Shown piece by piece: positions 1 to 7,305 of a DNA stretch of 64,000 bases. Source of the stretch: Bacteroidia bacterium (GTDB lineage Bacteria > Bacteroidota > Bacteroidia > Chitinophagales > Saprospiraceae). A model generated the notes under the pieces. That model was not told the DNA's origin. It ran no database searches and saw nothing but the letters and a program-made list of their open reading frames with translations. Each line of letters opens with the position of its first letter. Positions within the stretch are counted from its first letter, which is position 1. The stretch spans positions 32,024 to 96,023 of the forward strand of contig JAUHXV010000008.1 of NCBI GenBank assembly GCA_030426765.1. The letters run 5' to 3'. A program made the translations under genes and the position numbers.

Positions 1-2
1 GC

Positions 3-665
3 GTATTCAGTGTTGGCGATCGAAGCGTGAGCAGCCTCATGACCGTGCGAAAGAAAATGACCACGATTGAAATATCAGAATCGCGTGAACAAATCAAAGC
101 AAAGGTGTCTGACCAGCTGCACAATTTCTATCCGATCTACGACAATGTCGAACAGGATATCATCGGTGTGGTCAGTCTGAAGCAGCTTTTCTCTTCGATT
201 GAGCAGGATGATTTCGATCTAAAAAGCATCATCGATGAGCCTTCCTATATCGCGGAGCGCGACTCTGCCTACAAGGCTCTGGAGACGTTTAAAAAATCAA
301 GTATCCATTACGCCCTTGTCATCGATGAGTACGGGGTCACGCAAGGTATCATTACGATGAGCGATATCCTGGAAGCACTCGTTGGCGATATCTCAGATTT
401 CTACAGCGAAGAATATATGTTTCAGCAGCGCTCCGAAAATACCTGGCTGATGGATGGACACTATCCTCTGCCTGACTTCCTGTCTAAATTTGGCCTCGAC
501 GAATATATCAAGCACTATGATTTTAATACTGTGGGAGGGTTGATCATGCATGAGCTGGGCCATATACCTCGTCAGTCTGAAATCATGGAATGGGCCAATT
601 TTAGGTTTGAAGTCCTGGATATGGATGGGCCGGCTATTGATAAGGTGCTGGTCACGCGGAAGTGA
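3..665 (+). CDS. Hemolysin/CorC-type CBS-domain membrane protein, 3' part
   Basis: This is the C-terminal part of a CNNM/CorC (TlyC-like) hemolysin-family protein; its N-terminal membrane domain lies before the window. The frame is open from base 3 (VFSVGDRSVSSLMT, the usual lead into the first CBS motif), so the GTG at 27 and the internal ATGs are not real starts. Two CBS repeats follow (roughly residues 10-130 of the visible part; VIDEYGVTQGIITMSDILEALVGDI is the hallmark end of the second). The last ~85 residues form the CorC_HlyC transporter-associated domain (YDFNTVGGLIMHELGHIP). The family is linked to divalent-cation (Mg2+/Co2+) transport or tolerance at the inner membrane. The role is inferred from the family only. 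Downstream ruvC is 177 bp away and probably separate. Confidence 0.9.
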   Translation, partial: VFSVGDRSVSSLMTVRKKMTTIEISESREQIKAKVSDQLHNFYPIYDNVEQDIIGVVSLKQLFSSIEQDDFDLKSIIDEPSYIAERDSAYKALETFKKSSIHYALVIDEYGVTQGIITMSDILEALVGDISDFYSEEYMFQQRSENTWLMDGHYPLPDFLSKFGLDEYIKHYDFNTVGGLIMHELGHIPRQSEIMEWANFRFEVLDMDGPAIDKVLVTRK

Positions 666-686
666 GCATGGTGAGTAGGTTTAGTT

Positions 687-812
687 TCTCATGCGGATCG
701 CATGAGAGGTTTAGAGGGTTTAGGGATTGAGTACACTAAACCAGACATTCATTCAATATGTGACTTTAAACTTTATAAACCTCCTCAACCAGAAGATGCG
801 CACAGCATCTTC
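687..812. other. Two hairpins between the CorC-type gene and ruvC
   Basis: A 9-bp perfect inverted repeat with a 3-nt loop lies at 687-695/699-707 (tctcatgcg ... cgcatgaga), and an 8-bp one at 792-799/805-812 (gaagatgc ... gcatcttc). Neither is followed by a T-run, so they do not look like standard intrinsic terminators; they may be mRNA ends or REP-like units. Confidence 0.45.
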
Positions 813-842
813 GCCTAAACTCTGCTATCTTGTACGCATCAT

Positions 843-1421
843 ATGATAGAGAAAAATAAGTCATCTCTGACAAAAATCCCGAAGCGCATTCTTGGTATTG
901 ATCCCGGCACAAATGCGCTTGGATTTGCCGTTATCGAAGTGGAAGGAGAAAGTATTCGTCTTCTTGAAATCGGTGTATTGCATCTGAAAGACAAAAAAGA
1001 ACACACCGAAAAACTCCGCGAAATCTTTTTGGAAATCCAGGAGATTATCGAGCGATATCTTCCGAAAGACCTGGCGATCGAAGCACCGTTTTTTGGAAAA
1101 AACGTTCAGTCCATGCTCAAGCTCGGCAGAGCACAAGGTGTCGCCATGGCGGCGGGTATGACGATGGGACTCACGATCACCGAATACTCCCCCAAAAAAG
1201 TCAAACAATCCGTCACCGGAAATGGAAATGCCACCAAGGAACAGGTCGCTGATATGCTCGTTAGATTACAAGTGCTTGAAAGCGGAAAATTTCCTCTCGA
1301 CGCCACCGACGCGCTGTCTGTTGCACTCTGTCATCACTACCAGGCTGGCAAGCCGGTGTCGACGAAAAAGGGGAGCTGGGCTTCGTTTATTAAGGACAAT
1401 CCTGGGAGGGCGAAGGGCTGA
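843..1421 (+). CDS. ruvC: Holliday junction endodeoxyribonuclease RuvC
   Basis: RuvC resolves Holliday junctions made during recombination and works with RuvAB. The 192-residue product has the RNase H-like fold signature ILGIDPGTNALGFAVIE near the start, and the four expected acidic catalytic residues can be placed at D20, E80 (LAIEAPF), D153 and D156 (PLDATDALSVA). The length fits the family. The last residues (PGRAKG) and the stop codon are encoded inside a degenerate 7-bp repeat array that continues past the gene, so the natural C-terminus may have been altered by repeat DNA. Upstream spacing suggests its own transcription unit. Confidence 0.95.
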   Translation: MIEKNKSSLTKIPKRILGIDPGTNALGFAVIEVEGESIRLLEIGVLHLKDKKEHTEKLREIFLEIQEIIERYLPKDLAIEAPFFGKNVQSMLKLGRAQGVAMAAGMTMGLTITEYSPKKVKQSVTGNGNATKEQVADMLVRLQVLESGKFPLDATDALSVALCHHYQAGKPVSTKKGSWASFIKDNPGRAKG

Positions 1422-1510
1422 GGGCTGAGGGCGGAGGGCGTAGGGCGGAGAGCGAAGAGCGGAGAGCGGAGAGCGGAGGGCGGAGAGCGTAGGGCTGAGG
1501 GCGAAGAGCG
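1404..1510 (+). repeat. Degenerate heptad repeat array, forward orientation
   Basis: About fifteen 7-bp units of the form gagggcg / gagagcg / tagggcg / gaagagc run from inside the 3' end of ruvC to 1510. The purine-rich strand is the + strand here. A matching array in the opposite orientation lies at 1945-2041, so the four-helix-bundle gene in between is bracketed by inverted arrays. Confidence 0.9.
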
Positions 1511-1583
1511 AACTTTTTCTATGAATTGGTAACATTTCTATATACTAAAGACACTTAATAGTGTACCATAATAAACCATTACC

Positions 1584-1934
1584 ATGTTTAGGTTTGAAAA
1601 TCTCGAAATTTGGAAAGAAGCAATTCAGATTGCTATGCTCTTGTTCGAAATTGGTGACGAATTAAGCGAAAGCAAGCTATGGCGATTTGCAGATCAGATC
1701 CGTGGTATCGGTATGAGTATACCTAACAATATATGTGAAAGCTCCGGTTCAAATCTCGTGAATGAACAAAAGCAATTTCTCCGATATGCAAAAAGAGAAT
1801 GCTACGAAGCTGCCAATATTATTATTCTATTGGAAATGAAATCGATAATTAGTGTTGAACGAAAACAAAATCTATACTTCCGTCTGGACACCTTAAGCAG
1901 AAGAATTCAAGCATATTCCAATTCTTTGAAATAA
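1584..1934 (+). CDS. Four-helix-bundle protein (S23 / 23S rRNA intervening-sequence type)
   Basis: This 116-residue protein matches the family first found as ORFs in 23S rRNA intervening sequences: it opens with FRFENLEIWKEAIQIA, has the IPNNICESSGS turn in the middle and RYAKRECYEAANII in helix 3. The fold is a four-helix bundle that forms pentamers in solved relatives and is related to the Avd accessory protein of diversity-generating retroelements. The molecular role of stand-alone copies is unknown. There is no rRNA here; the gene stands alone between two inverted heptad arrays (1404-1510 and 1945-2041), with 73 bp and 10 bp of unique sequence on either side. Its lower GC content than ruvC and clpB suggests later acquisition (inference). 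Confidence 0.9.
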   Translation: MFRFENLEIWKEAIQIAMLLFEIGDELSESKLWRFADQIRGIGMSIPNNICESSGSNLVNEQKQFLRYAKRECYEAANIIILLEMKSIISVERKQNLYFRLDTLSRRIQAYSNSLK

Positions 1935-1944
1935 AATAATAATC

Positions 1945-2041
1945 CACTCTCCGCCCTCAGCCCTCTGCTCTTCGCCCTTCGCTCTTCGCTCTTCGCTCTC
2001 AGCCCTCAGCTCTTCGCCCTCTGCTCTTCGCTCTCCGCGCC
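1945..2041 (-). repeat. Degenerate heptad repeat array, inverted orientation
   Basis: Heptads such as ctctccg, ccctcag, ctcttcg and cccttcg form the complement of the array at 1404-1510. The array overlaps the 3' end of clpB: the last eleven codons of clpB (GAESEEQRAKS) and its stop are read from it. Confidence 0.9.
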
Positions 2042-4792
2042 TTCACTGTCATCGTCATCTTCAATGTCCTTAACCAGATCATTAACTTCCTGAGTGGCCT
2101 TCTTTAAGTTTTCAAGATTCTTGCTGCGGCGTCTGGATTTTTTCTTTTCGCCATTGGCGCTGTGAGGCGTGGAACCATCCCCAACAAATCCCTCTTCGCT
2201 AAAAACAAATCCGTTTTTATCGGCATCGACATAGATGGTATCGCCTTCGACAAACTCCCCGGATAGCACCTGGATGGCGAGTTCATTGACCAGCTCAGTT
2301 TCGATGACACGCTTCAGTGGGCGAGCGCCAAACTGTGGATCGTATCCAAGTTCAGCGAGCAGGTTGAGCGCATTGTCATTGATCTCCAATGCCAGTTCGC
2401 GGCGGCCGAGATTCTTTTTGATTTTCTTCAGGAGCAATACAGCGATTTGTTTGATCTCATCCTTCGTGAGTGGAAGGAACATGATCTTATCGTCGATACG
2501 ATTTAAAAATTCCGGTCTGAGATTCTCTTTGAGTTTTTCAAACACCTCTTCTTTCGTGGTGGAGATGATGTCATCACGCTGACTTTCACCGAGCACTTCG
2601 AGGTCTTCAAAATTTTCGAGGATGACTTCACCCCCCATATTGGAGGTCATGATCACAATGGTATTTTTAAAATTAGCGACGCGCCCTTTGTTGTCCGTCA
2701 GTCGCCCGTCATCCAGTACCTGCAACAAGACGTTAAAAGTGTCGGGGTGGGCTTTTTCAATCTCATCGAGCAGCACAATCGAATAGGGTCTGCGTCGAAC
2801 AGCTTCCGTGAGCTGACCACCTTCATCATACCCCACGTATCCGGGTGGCGAACCTACCAATCGAGAGACAGCATGCTTTTCCTGGTATTCGCTCATGTCG
2901 ATTCGAGTAATCGCGTTTTCATCATCAAACAGCACTTCTGCCAGTGCTTTGGCAAGTTCTGTTTTTCCGACACCAGTGGGGCCAAGGAAAATAAATGATC
3001 CGATGGGCTTGTTCGGATCTTGCAATCCGGCACGGCTTCGGCGCACAGCATTACTCACCGAGACAACAGCTTCTTTCTGACCGATCAGGCGCTTTCCGAT
3101 TTCATCTTCCAGGCGGAGCATTTTTTCTTTTTCGCTCACCATCATTTTCTGCAGCGGAATACCTGTCCATCGGGAGACCACCTCTGCGATATCATTCGCA
3201 GTCACCTCTTCATTACTAAAGCGGCTGTCTGTGGGGATCTCATTCAGTTTCGCTTCTGCTTCTTTTAGTTTGGCAGTTTCTTCCACGAGTTGCCCGTATC
3301 GGATCTTGGCGACTTCTTCAAACTTTGATTCGCGTTCTGCGACAACGGCGGCATGTTCGAGTTCATCGATTTTCTTCTTGATGGATTGGATCGCGTCTAC
3401 GAGTTCTTTTTCGTTTTTCCAGGATGCTTTGAGGTTGTCAAATTTCTCCTGGGTGTTGGCGATGGTCTCGGTGATGACTTTCAGTTTCTTCTCATCGCCT
3501 TCGCGTTTGACGGCTTCACGTTCGATCTCCAGTTGGCGCAGCTTTCTGTCCGCCTGATCTATTTCCTCGGGCAAACTGTCCAGTTCGAGGCGCAATTTAG
3601 CAGCGGCTTCATCGATCAGGTCAATGGCTTTGTCCGGAAGGTGTCGATCGGCGATATAGCGATGTGATAATTCAGCTGCGGCGACAAGGGCTTCATCGAG
3701 GATGTCGATCTTATGGTAGACTTCATATTTATCCTGGATACCGCGCAAAATGGATACGGTATCAGCAACAGAAGGCTCATCGATAAACACGGTCTGAAAC
3801 CTTCGCACCAGCGCCTTATCTTCTTCGAAATATTTTTGGTATTCATCTGCTGTTGTCGCGCCGATTGTGCGAAGTTCGCCACGCGCCAAGGCAGGTTTGA
3901 GAATATTAGCTGCATCCATGGCACCGCTTCCGCCTCCTGCGCCAATGAGCGTATGGATCTCGTCGATAAAGAGGACGATCTCTCCGTTCGAACTCTTTAC
4001 CTCTTCAATGACGGCTTTAATGCGCTCTTCAAACTCGCCTTTAAATTTTGCTCCGGCGATCAGTGCAGCGATGTCCAGTACGTAGATTTGTTTGGAAAGG
4101 AGATTGTCCGGTACATCTTTTTTGACGATGCGCCATGCCAGTCCTTCGACGATGGCGGTTTTTCCTACACCTGCTTCACCGATGAGGATTGGGTTGTTCT
4201 TTTTCCGGCGGGAAAGGATATGCAGGATCCGTCTGATTTCTTCATCTCTTCCGATGATGGGGTCCAGCTTTCCGTCCAGCGCGCGCTGGTTGAGGTGGAT
4301 GCCGTACTTTTTGAGTGCGTTGTACTGATTGTCGGTGTTTTGATCCGTCACGGTACGTCCGCCGCGGAGTTCTTTGATCGCGGATTTCAGTGCTGCAAGG
4401 GTAGCGCCCTGATCTTTGAGGATCTGGGCTCCTTTGCTGGTACCTTTCATGATCCCGAGAAGCATAATCTCGGTGGAGATAAACTCATCGCCAAATTCAG
4501 AGAGAAATTTCTTGGCTTCGCTCAGTGCTTTATTGCTGTGATCGGTCAGGTATTGTTTGTCCGATCCGGACACTTTCGGGTAGCTGTCGATCGCTTCGTC
4601 GAGGGCTTTGGTGAGCTGAGGGATGCTGACGCCTACTTTTTGGAAAAGAAATTTAGCACTATCCTCACTGGCTTCCAGAATCCCTTTCAGCAGGTGTGTT
4701 GTATCGACAGTTTGCTGCTGGAGTTTGGCGGCCAGTCGCTGTCCGGCCAGAATCGCTTCCTGGGCATTTATCGTAAAATTATCGTAGGTCAT
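2006..4792 (-). CDS. clpB: ATP-dependent disaggregase ClpB
   Basis: ClpB is the hexameric AAA+ disaggregase that works with DnaK-DnaJ-GrpE to rescue aggregated proteins in the cytosol. The start is placed at the ATG giving MTYDNFTINAQEAILAGQ, the typical N-domain beginning; an upstream in-frame extension of 17 residues has no family support. The order is: Clp N repeat (1-145), first AAA+ module with GEAGVGKT near residue 205 and LFIDEIHT, coiled-coil middle domain (~400-530), second module with GPTGVGKT near 610 and LLDEIEKAHPD, and the ClpB D2 C-terminal domain. After the usual end there is a ~70-residue tail that is basic (KKKSRRRSK) and then very acidic (DIEDDDDSEGAESEE); its last residues come from heptad repeat DNA. 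Length 928 residues is longer than the usual ~860. Confidence 0.96.
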   Translation of the reverse strand: MTYDNFTINAQEAILAGQRLAAKLQQQTVDTTHLLKGILEASEDSAKFLFQKVGVSIPQLTKALDEAIDSYPKVSGSDKQYLTDHSNKALSEAKKFLSEFGDEFISTEIMLLGIMKGTSKGAQILKDQGATLAALKSAIKELRGGRTVTDQNTDNQYNALKKYGIHLNQRALDGKLDPIIGRDEEIRRILHILSRRKKNNPILIGEAGVGKTAIVEGLAWRIVKKDVPDNLLSKQIYVLDIAALIAGAKFKGEFEERIKAVIEEVKSSNGEIVLFIDEIHTLIGAGGGSGAMDAANILKPALARGELRTIGATTADEYQKYFEEDKALVRRFQTVFIDEPSVADTVSILRGIQDKYEVYHKIDILDEALVAAAELSHRYIADRHLPDKAIDLIDEAAAKLRLELDSLPEEIDQADRKLRQLEIEREAVKREGDEKKLKVITETIANTQEKFDNLKASWKNEKELVDAIQSIKKKIDELEHAAVVAERESKFEEVAKIRYGQLVEETAKLKEAEAKLNEIPTDSRFSNEEVTANDIAEVVSRWTGIPLQKMMVSEKEKMLRLEDEIGKRLIGQKEAVVSVSNAVRRSRAGLQDPNKPIGSFIFLGPTGVGKTELAKALAEVLFDDENAITRIDMSEYQEKHAVSRLVGSPPGYVGYDEGGQLTEAVRRRPYSIVLLDEIEKAHPDTFNVLLQVLDDGRLTDNKGRVANFKNTIVIMTSNMGGEVILENFEDLEVLGESQRDDIISTTKEEVFEKLKENLRPEFLNRIDDKIMFLPLTKDEIKQIAVLLLKKIKKNLGRRELALEINDNALNLLAELGYDPQFGARPLKRVIETELVNELAIQVLSGEFVEGDTIYVDADKNGFVFSEEGFVGDGSTPHSANGEKKKSRRRSKNLENLKKATQEVNDLVKDIEDDDDSEGAESEEQRAKS

Positions 4793-5202
4793 ATTCTGTT
4801 TTTCAAAAACTTGTAAAATGGTCTCTTGTGCACAAAATAACAAGATGACGCTGGAAGGAGTTCGCTATTCTACCGAAACTAAAAGTTAATGGAAGTTTAA
4901 GCGGGAAATCCGGATGTCAAAAATAATTTTTACAAAAGTTAAATCCACTGTCAGATGGCATTTCGCACTCATTTTCTGTGAGTTGGAAAGGTTTGGCGTC
5001 GAATAGACTCGATTTCTAAAAAGAATTTTTCATATATAAATATTATATATGAGTGAAAAGTATATATCTTGTCGCATTGCAATGCAGATTTTATCCCTGG
5101 ATGACCCGAATGGGTATGGGTAAAATCCGTTCCTGAGCCAAAACGTTGGTCGACAGGAGCACCTAAGAAGAACCCGAATTATTTTTGTGCCCATTACCCC
5201 CC
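4793..5202. other. Divergent intergenic region clpB / GHMP kinase with inverted repeats
   Basis: The 410 bp between divergent genes holds no convincing gene. It contains an AT-rich inverted repeat at 5030-5038/5044-5052 (tcatatata ... tatatatga), a perfect 12-bp palindrome at 5074-5085 (gcattgcaatgc), and a nested stem in front of the kinase gene: gattttatccc (5087-5097) facing gggtaaaatc (5118-5127), with accc/gggt inside. These could be the promoter and leader structures of the two genes. Confidence 0.5.
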
Positions 5203-6135
5203 ATGGCAGCTCAAACAAAACGACACTACAAAGCGAATGGCAAGCTTCTGCTGACAGGCGAGTATCTCGTCCTGAACGGTGCGGTCTCGCTTGCCCTACC
5301 CTGTAAGCTCGGGCAGTCGATGAATATCAGTGAGCGGCCCGGGAGTGAAATCAACTGGAAAGCCTACGATCGCAAAGGCAACCTTTGGTTTTCTGCCAAA
5401 TTTGACCTCATGGCGTTTGAGCCGGTCAAGTCCACCGACAAAGACATCGCCAACAGTATCCAGCAGTTGCTGCGCGGAGCCTGCCGTCAGAATTCTGAGT
5501 TTCTCTCCCAATGGCGCAAATACTCCGTAGAAACCTATCTCGAATTTGACCTCGAATGGGGCTTGGGAAGTAGTTCGACCCTGGTGTGGCTCGTCGCCCA
5601 ATGGGCCGAAGTCAATCCTTATATCCTGCTCTTCGACACTTTTGGCGGATCCGGCTACGATATCGCCTGCGCGGATGCTGACGGACCGGTTCTCTACCAG
5701 CTCCTTGAAGATGAACTCCACATCGATGGCGCGGAATTCAACCCATCCTTCAGAGACAACCTCTACCTCGTTTATCTCGGCCGCAAACAGAGCAGTAAGG
5801 ATGCATTAAAAAATTACCACCAGACTAAAGCCACGCTGAATGGATCGGTTGATAAAGTTTCCCGCCTGACCGAAAGTATCAACAGCGCTAAATCACTCAA
5901 AGAATTTGAAGGACTGGTTCGAGAACACGAATCACTCGTCTCGAAAGTTCTCGGCATGCCCACCGTCCAGAGCAATGAATTTTCGGACTACTGGGGCACC
6001 GTAAAATCATTAGGCGCCTGGGGCGGTGATTTTGTTCTCGCTACTTCCGACCGCACTCCGGAAGAAACACGACAATACTTCAACAGCAAAGGAATGGATG
6101 TTGTGTTTAAGTATGATGACCTGATATTGAGTTAG
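5203..6135 (+). CDS. GYDIA-type GHMP kinase (mevalonate-pathway-like)
   Basis: The 310-residue product is a GHMP-superfamily small-molecule kinase. It begins KANGKLLLTGEYLVLNGA, has the ATP-binding GLGSSST loop near residue 122, and carries GGSGYDIACA, the motif that names the Bacteroidota GYDIA group; AWGGDF near the end is the third GHMP motif. Members usually stand near HMG-CoA reductase or diphosphomevalonate decarboxylase and probably phosphorylate mevalonate or phosphomevalonate for isoprenoid synthesis, but no such neighbour is present here, so the substrate is inferred. The ATG at 5203 was preferred to a TTG six codons upstream because the homologous region starts there. Confidence 0.85.
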   Translation: MAAQTKRHYKANGKLLLTGEYLVLNGAVSLALPCKLGQSMNISERPGSEINWKAYDRKGNLWFSAKFDLMAFEPVKSTDKDIANSIQQLLRGACRQNSEFLSQWRKYSVETYLEFDLEWGLGSSSTLVWLVAQWAEVNPYILLFDTFGGSGYDIACADADGPVLYQLLEDELHIDGAEFNPSFRDNLYLVYLGRKQSSKDALKNYHQTKATLNGSVDKVSRLTESINSAKSLKEFEGLVREHESLVSKVLGMPTVQSNEFSDYWGTVKSLGAWGGDFVLATSDRTPEETRQYFNSKGMDVVFKYDDLILS

Positions 6136-6204
6136 GGCGTTTCTCCATTTTCCATTTTTACTAGATTCTTTTTAGCTCCTGCTGGAAGGCAGGTGATTCA
6201 AGGC

Positions 6205-6283
6205 TGTCGTGTGGTTGAATCACAGAATGCGCGGAAAGCACGGAGTACGCTGAGATGTTGATGCTTGTATGCATCAACATTTT
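6205..6283 (+). repeat. Repeat block A: left boundary of the GxxExxY element
   Basis: A 9-bp-period degenerate array (cacagaatg, cgcggaaag, cacggagta, cgctgagat) is followed by a 10-bp hairpin at 6255-6264/6271-6280 (atgttgatgc ... gcatcaacat). The same block recurs at 7045-7123 with seven differences in 78 positions, and its 9-mers reappear inverted in the blocks at 6896 and 7216. Confidence 0.85.
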
Positions 6284-6356
6284 GATTTTTATCTATTTGG
6301 ACTACTCTTTCAGCATACTTAAATTGCGGACGTCAGTATGACTAGCAATTAGCGAG

Positions 6357-6752
6357 CTAGTGGTCGTTTATAAGCACAAACCTTTTAAACTTTAACCGCT
6401 TACCCCCAAAATTAATCAGAAGAGCAACTTCGAGGTTATACGCTTTGAGACAGTTTAAAGCTTGAGCAATATGAATATCATTTAATTCTGTCACAGCCTT
6501 CAGTTCCACCAGGATTTTATCTTCCACCACAAAGTCTGCTCTTCTAGTACCAATAGGTGACTTGAGGTTTTTATAGTAAATCTCCTGTTCAATTTCTCTT
6601 TGAAAATTAAGATTAACTATTCTCATTTCATAGGCCAGTGCTCTTTGATAAATCACTTCCTGAAATCCATTCCCAAGGAAGTAATGAACCTGAAAGGAAG
6701 CTCGAAGAATCTTGTCGGTTATTGTGCCATGTATCAATTCTCTCATAGGCAT
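6357..6752 (-). CDS. GxxExxY family protein
   Basis: This 131-residue protein belongs to the GxxExxY family, named from the motif seen here as GNGFQEVIYQRALAYE. Further family landmarks are ADFVVEDKILVELKAV, which resembles a PD-(D/E)xK nuclease core (D, then ExK), and AQALNCLKA near the end. The biochemical role is unknown; the nuclease-like core is a sequence inference. No operon partner is present. The gene lies between inverted repeat blocks A (6205-6283) and C (6896-6979), and a gene-less copy of the same pair lies next to it, which suggests a mobile or amplified cassette. Confidence 0.88.
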   Translation of the reverse strand: MPMRELIHGTITDKILRASFQVHYFLGNGFQEVIYQRALAYEMRIVNLNFQREIEQEIYYKNLKSPIGTRRADFVVEDKILVELKAVTELNDIHIAQALNCLKAYNLEVALLINFGGKRLKFKRFVLINDH

Positions 6753-6895
6753 AATAGTATTCTTAATTACGATAGAACTAAATAACTACCTGTATATAGT
6801 GTCATCAGAATTGAAAAATGTTACCATGGGAAATAATATAATGGTCATCTGCAAAAAACTATTGGACCTCATCAAACGAGTAAAGGACTCAAAAT

Positions 6896-6979
6896 AAAAG
6901 GAGCCAAGAGGCTCCTTTCTCAGTGTTTTCCGCGATCTCCGCGCTTTCCGTGATTCAGACATGTAAGCAAGCAGATATC
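6896..6979 (-). repeat. Repeat block C: right boundary of the GxxExxY element
   Basis: The block contains a 9-bp-stem hairpin (aaaggagcc/ggctccttt, 6897-6905 and 6910-6918), then the 9-bp-period repeats in opposite orientation to block A (reverse strand reads cacggaaag, cgcggagat, cgcggaaaa, cactgagaa). It is nearly identical to block D (7216-7299): one difference in 84 bases. Confidence 0.88.
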
Positions 6980-7044
6980 CTAAAACTCTAATGCCCACTG
7001 GATGCTGTTTGAAAATATTTCTTCTGTTGTAAGTGATTTGCTTA

Positions 7045-7123
7045 TGTCGTGTAGTTGAATCACAGAATGCACGGAATGCGCGGAGTACGCAGAGATGTTG
7101 ATGCTTGTAAGCACCAACATTTA
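7045..7123 (+). repeat. Repeat block B: left boundary of the empty sibling element
   Basis: This is a second copy of block A displaced by exactly 840 bp (cacagaatg, cacggaatg, cgcggagta, cgcagagat, then the hairpin with one mismatch). Only ~92 bp of AT-rich sequence without a gene separates it from block D. Confidence 0.88.
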
Positions 7124-7215
7124 GTTGATTTCTTCTATATTTTATTCTCATAATTAACGCTTAGATTAAAAATGACAAAGTGCTCCATTCTTACATCTCA
7201 CAGAATCACAAAACA

Positions 7216-7299
7216 AAAAGGAGCCAAGAGGCTCCTTTCTCAGTGTTTTCCGCGATCTCCGCGCTTTCCGTGATTCAGACATGCAAGCAAGCAGATATC
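7216..7299 (-). repeat. Repeat block D: right boundary of the empty sibling element
   Basis: This is a second copy of block C displaced by exactly 320 bp. It ends seven bases before the stop codon of the pabC-like gene, so it was inserted at, or now forms, the end of that operon. Confidence 0.88.
7217..7238 (-). terminator. Hairpin in block D acting as likely terminator of the grpE-pabC operon
   Basis: Reading the reverse strand, a 9-bp perfect stem (aaaggagcc/ggctccttt, 4-nt loop) is followed by a T-rich run (tttttgtttt). Its place 68 bp after the pabC stop fits an intrinsic terminator. An identical hairpin lies at 6897-6918. Confidence 0.6.
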
Positions 7300-7305
7300 A
7301 CAAGT

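Noticed and set aside
1584..1934. Diversity-generating retroelement, suggested by the Avd-like four-helix bundle
   Set aside because: No reverse transcriptase, template or variable repeat was found in the neighbourhood.
1404..2041. Heptad arrays as a CRISPR array
   Set aside because: The period is 7 bp with no spacers, and no cas genes are present.
3713..4816. 367-codon forward frame inside clpB
   Set aside because: It is antisense to a highly conserved ClpB coding region; the ClpB motifs are unambiguous.
6786..7151. 121-codon reverse frame between the two GxxExxY-type repeat pairs
   Set aside because: It runs through repeat blocks C and B and gives an Arg/His-rich product with no family character.
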